Source: Desulfuromonadales bacterium (lineage in GTDB: Bacteria; Desulfobacterota; Desulfuromonadia; Desulfuromonadales; BM103). From it: 19,258 nt of DNA. The translations under genes and the position numbers were made by a program. Below the pieces are notes generated by a model. It made no database searches. It had not been told where the DNA came from and saw only the letters and a program-made list of their open reading frames with translations. Of this stretch, positions 17,031 through 19,258 are shown in pieces. The first letter of the stretch is position 1; each line of letters opens with the position of its first letter. Location: assembly GCA_030630015.1 (NCBI GenBank), contig DAOVNV010000010.1, positions 1 to 19,258 on the forward strand. Direction: 5' to 3'.

Positions 17031-17062
17031 GAAATTAGATTCAAAAGAGATTCAAAAGAATC
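17014..17062. promoter_or_regulatory. Operator-like inverted and direct repeats over the -35 region
   Basis: TTGAATCTAATT (17014-17025) and AATTAGATTCAA (17033-17044) form a perfect 12-base inverted repeat with a 7-base spacer that contains most of the -35 element. The half-site AGATTCAAAAG (17037-17047) is repeated exactly in tandem at 17048-17058, one helical turn away. The second copy also forms GATTCAAAAGAATC (17049-17062), a 5-4-5 palindrome. This arrangement fits a dimeric transcription factor binding cooperatively. The regulator is not identifiable from the window. Confidence 0.75.
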
Positions 17063-17143
17063 CCTTATCTGAGTTAAATTTGTCGATATCTTGTATGTGT
17101 AAATGGATCTGGAAGTGATTTGGAGAGCAGAGTTGGACGGTTT

Positions 17144-19120
17144 TTACAGCGAATGGCCATGCAGGAATTCGCGTGCCTTGTGGATGTCCTGGTCTTCACC
17201 GAGCAGCATGAGGGTGTCGCCCGCCTCCAGTCGCAATTCGGCGGAAGGGCTGTAGATGACCCGTTCGTGGCGAACGACGCCCATAACCGAAGCACCAGTA
17301 ACAACGCGGAAGTTGAGCTCCGCCAGGCTTTTGCCCAGGCATGGCGAATCGTCGGGAACAGCCTGGATTTCGATCTCTCCTCCGTCGAGCACGGACAGGT
17401 ATCCAGCCAGGTTGCGGGTTTGCAGGTCGCGCTGCTGGTAGCGTTGGAGGTGTTCTTCACGTAGGGTAGAGAGTATTTTCAAAATCCTGCCTTCCGAAAT
17501 ATGGAACTTTCTCAGCAGGAAGGTTGCCAGTTCCAGACCGGCCCCGAACTCGTCGGTGATGATTTCGTCGGCGCCGAGTTTTTGCAGATACTCGATGTTC
17601 GCGACGAAGCGTGTTCGGGCGAGGATGTAGATATCCGGGTTCAATTCCCTGGCCGTGGGGATGACCCTTGCCAGCGCGGACGGGTCGTTGATGGCCAAGA
17701 CCAGAGCACTGGCTTTTTTAATGCCGGCGCCTTCAAGAACTGCGGGTGCCGTAGTGTCTCCATGGATGATGATATCGCCCGATTGACGTGCAAGGTGGAC
17801 CGCTTCGCCGTTTATTTCGACATGGATATAAGGCAGGTGCATCTTGCGGAGCGTGTGGGCGACGTTGCGTCCGGACAGCCCATATCCGGCAATCACCACA
17901 TGACCTTCCAGGTTGCCGGTCCGTTCCTTGTCTTCGCTCGTTTCGTACTCATCTGACCTGCGTAACCATCCGGCGATACGCGAAGCGATGGCGTGCGAGT
18001 GGCCGAAAATCAGCGGTGTGAACATCATCGACAGGGCGACAACTGACAGGGCCAGATGATAGGTTTCTTCCGGCATGGCACCCACCGACAGAGCCTGTTT
18101 TAGCAGGATGAAAGAAAATTCGCCGACCTGGAAGATCATCAGGCCGCTGGTCAGGGCGGTTCGTAGCGGATAGCGAACCGCCATAGCTGCCAGGGTGCCC
18201 GCGGCAACCTTGATCAGGCTGAGCAGCAGAAGCCCGGCCAACACAAATGGCCACATGTCTGTCAGCACCCGGATATTGATGAGCATACCGATCGAGATAA
18301 AAAAGACCGCCAGGAAGACATCACGGAATGGGATGATGTCGGCCAGAACCTGATGCGAGGAGTCGGATTCGGCCAGAGCCAGTCCGGCCAGGAATGCTCC
18401 AAGTGCCAGGGACAGACCCGCCAAGGCCGTGGCCCAGGCGGTTCCCAGCACCAGGGCGAGGATGGTCAGGCGGAAGAGTTCGGGTGACCGGGTACGTAAA
18501 ATGCCCCGCAGAAACGGCTTGAGCAGGTGGCGGGCGAACACGTAAATTCCGACCATGATCAGCCCGGCACGTACAAAAGTCCATGCAGAGAACTCATGTG
18601 ATCGGGGGCCGAGCAGGGGCAGACTGACCAGGAAGAAAATGACGCACAGGTCCTGGAAAAGCAGGATGCTCAGAGATATCCGGCCATGAGCGGAGTCGAC
18701 TTCACCACTCTCCAGAAGCAGTTTGAGAACGATCGCTGTTGAGGAAAGCGCCATTGCCATACCCAGGCTGGCGGCTGCGGGCAGGTTCATGCCCATCAGC
18801 CAGGAGCAGGCGAAAACAATGAGGCCGGTTGTGGTGACCTGGATGGAGCCTGAACGCAACAGGAGGGTTTTAAGGCGGAAGATGCGGCTATAGGAGAACT
18901 CGAGACCGATAGTGAACAGCAGTAAAATGACGCCGATCTCTGCAACCATTTCGACTTCGTGGACAGCACCGATCAGGTGAAACCCGTAAGGGCCGACCAC
19001 CAGGCCGGTGACTAGGTAGCCGACGATCGGTGACTGACGCAGCCAGCTGAACAGGTAGGCATTTGCCAGGGCGAGGCAGATCAGTATCAGGATGTCCTGC
19101 AACAAGGTGAGATCAGGCAT
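17144..19120 (-). CDS. CPA2-family cation/proton antiporter with RCK (TrkA-N/TrkA-C) domains
   Basis: KefB/YbaL-type inner-membrane monovalent cation/proton antiporter. The N-terminal 380 residues form the Na/H-exchanger domain with about 12-13 membrane segments; typical pieces are PIVGYLVTGLVVGPYG, LLLFTIGLEFS, MALSSTAIVLKLLLESGE and VFFISIGMLIN. A TrkA-N (RCK) domain begins near residue 406 with HVVIAGYGLSGRNVA, whose GYGLSG matches the GxGxxG nucleotide-binding loop. A TrkA-C domain occupies about 565-655. These cytoplasmic domains gate transport in response to ligands. The total of 658 residues fits the YbaL branch. GAGGG at 19127-19131 is a good ribosome site six bases before the ATG. 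The gene ends 272 bases upstream of the PilZ gene, and the strong promoter between them suggests separate transcription. The transported ion (potassium or sodium) cannot be told from sequence. Confidence 0.93.
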   Translation of the reverse strand: MPDLTLLQDILILICLALANAYLFSWLRQSPIVGYLVTGLVVGPYGFHLIGAVHEVEMVAEIGVILLLFTIGLEFSYSRIFRLKTLLLRSGSIQVTTTGLIVFACSWLMGMNLPAAASLGMAMALSSTAIVLKLLLESGEVDSAHGRISLSILLFQDLCVIFFLVSLPLLGPRSHEFSAWTFVRAGLIMVGIYVFARHLLKPFLRGILRTRSPELFRLTILALVLGTAWATALAGLSLALGAFLAGLALAESDSSHQVLADIIPFRDVFLAVFFISIGMLINIRVLTDMWPFVLAGLLLLSLIKVAAGTLAAMAVRYPLRTALTSGLMIFQVGEFSFILLKQALSVGAMPEETYHLALSVVALSMMFTPLIFGHSHAIASRIAGWLRRSDEYETSEDKERTGNLEGHVVIAGYGLSGRNVAHTLRKMHLPYIHVEINGEAVHLARQSGDIIIHGDTTAPAVLEGAGIKKASALVLAINDPSALARVIPTARELNPDIYILARTRFVANIEYLQKLGADEIITDEFGAGLELATFLLRKFHISEGRILKILSTLREEHLQRYQQRDLQTRNLAGYLSVLDGGEIEIQAVPDDSPCLGKSLAELNFRVVTGASVMGVVRHERVIYSPSAELRLEAGDTLMLLGEDQDIHKAREFLHGHSL

Positions 19121-19138
19121 GCGCAGCCCTCGAGACGT

Positions 19139-19147
19139 ATCTTATCA
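19139..19147 (-). promoter_or_regulatory. Weak extended -10 candidate for the antiporter gene
   Basis: The minus strand reads TGA followed by TAAGAT (19139-19144, 4 of 6 to consensus), 19 bases before the ATG. No convincing -35 lies at the expected distance. If used, the leader would be only about a dozen bases. A promoter beyond the hairpin at 19182-19258 is an alternative. Confidence 0.3.
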
Positions 19148-19181
19148 GAAAAAAACGTAACTATTCAGCATCTCAGCGATG

Positions 19182-19258
19182 GCATGTGGTCTACAGCCAT
19201 TGCCTGCGTCCAATGTTGTCACTTAACTTCCCGCAAGCAACAGCTATAGCCCACATGC
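19182..19258 (-). repeat. Long imperfect inverted repeat forming a minus-strand RNA hairpin
   Basis: The 26-base arms 19182-19207 and 19233-19258 flank a 25-base loop. As DNA they match at 21 of 26 positions. As minus-strand RNA, four of the five mismatches become G-U pairs, leaving a single G-A mismatch (25 of 26 paired). On the plus strand the same positions would be C-A clashes. The bias points to a structure working on the minus strand, such as an RNA leader of the antiporter gene or the single-stranded end of an IS200/REP-like element. The window edge cuts at the outer arm, so the structure may extend further. Confidence 0.65.

Overview
The window looks like a chromosomal segment of a Gram-negative delta-proteobacterium of the Desulfuromonadales type (Geobacter, Desulfuromonas or Pelobacter relatives). 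I base this on the gene set and style: a ppiD-purC pair divergent from a mreBCD-mrdA-rodA cluster, an AmmeMemoRadiSam-type radical SAM enzyme, a FadL-like outer-membrane protein, multi-domain PilZ and HD-GYP proteins, and moderately GC-rich coding DNA with AT-rich spacers. This is inference from gene content; no database search was run.

Layout. 1-231 is a gene-poor flank carrying a tandem GTGGGGACAA motif and an intrinsic terminator. 232-307 is tRNA-Ala(GGC) on the minus strand. 381-3220 (minus) is a ppiD-like periplasmic chaperone followed, with a 4-base ATGA overlap, by purC. 3415-8852 (plus) is the rod-shape cluster mreB, mreC, mreD, mrdA (PBP2) and rodA; a strong intrinsic terminator sits between mreB and mreC, and the four later genes are packed or overlapping. 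8853-9183 is noncoding and repeat-rich, with 17-base inverted termini and degenerate 9-base TACTTTGCG repeats, like a small non-autonomous mobile or REP-type element. 9184-10200 (plus) is amrS. 10238-11584 (minus) is a FadL/OMPP1-type outer-membrane protein. 11683-12495 (plus) is a SAM-dependent methyltransferase whose 3' end overlaps the convergent HD-GYP gene. 12484-16871 (minus) is a two-gene cyclic-di-GMP module. 17144-19120 (minus) is a KefB-type cation/proton antiporter. The last 77 bases hold a long hairpin that pairs almost perfectly only as minus-strand RNA.

How the genes work together. MreB, MreC, MreD, PBP2 and RodA form the elongasome that builds lateral-wall peptidoglycan; RodA polymerises glycan strands and PBP2 cross-links them. 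The module at 12484-16871 is the least ordinary part. Its first gene encodes two PilZ-like domains and a probable GNAT-like acyltransferase region. Its second gene encodes a membrane protein with a V4R-like input domain, GAF, HD-GYP phosphodiesterase and a C-terminal PilZ domain. The two overlap by ATGA and lie behind a promoter with perfect -35 and -10 hexamers (TTGACA, 16 bases, TATAAT), wrapped in a 12-7-12 inverted repeat with further copies of the same half-site. This looks like a self-contained cyclic-di-GMP sensing and degrading unit controlled by an unidentified DNA-binding regulator; it is the best candidate here for a poorly described system.
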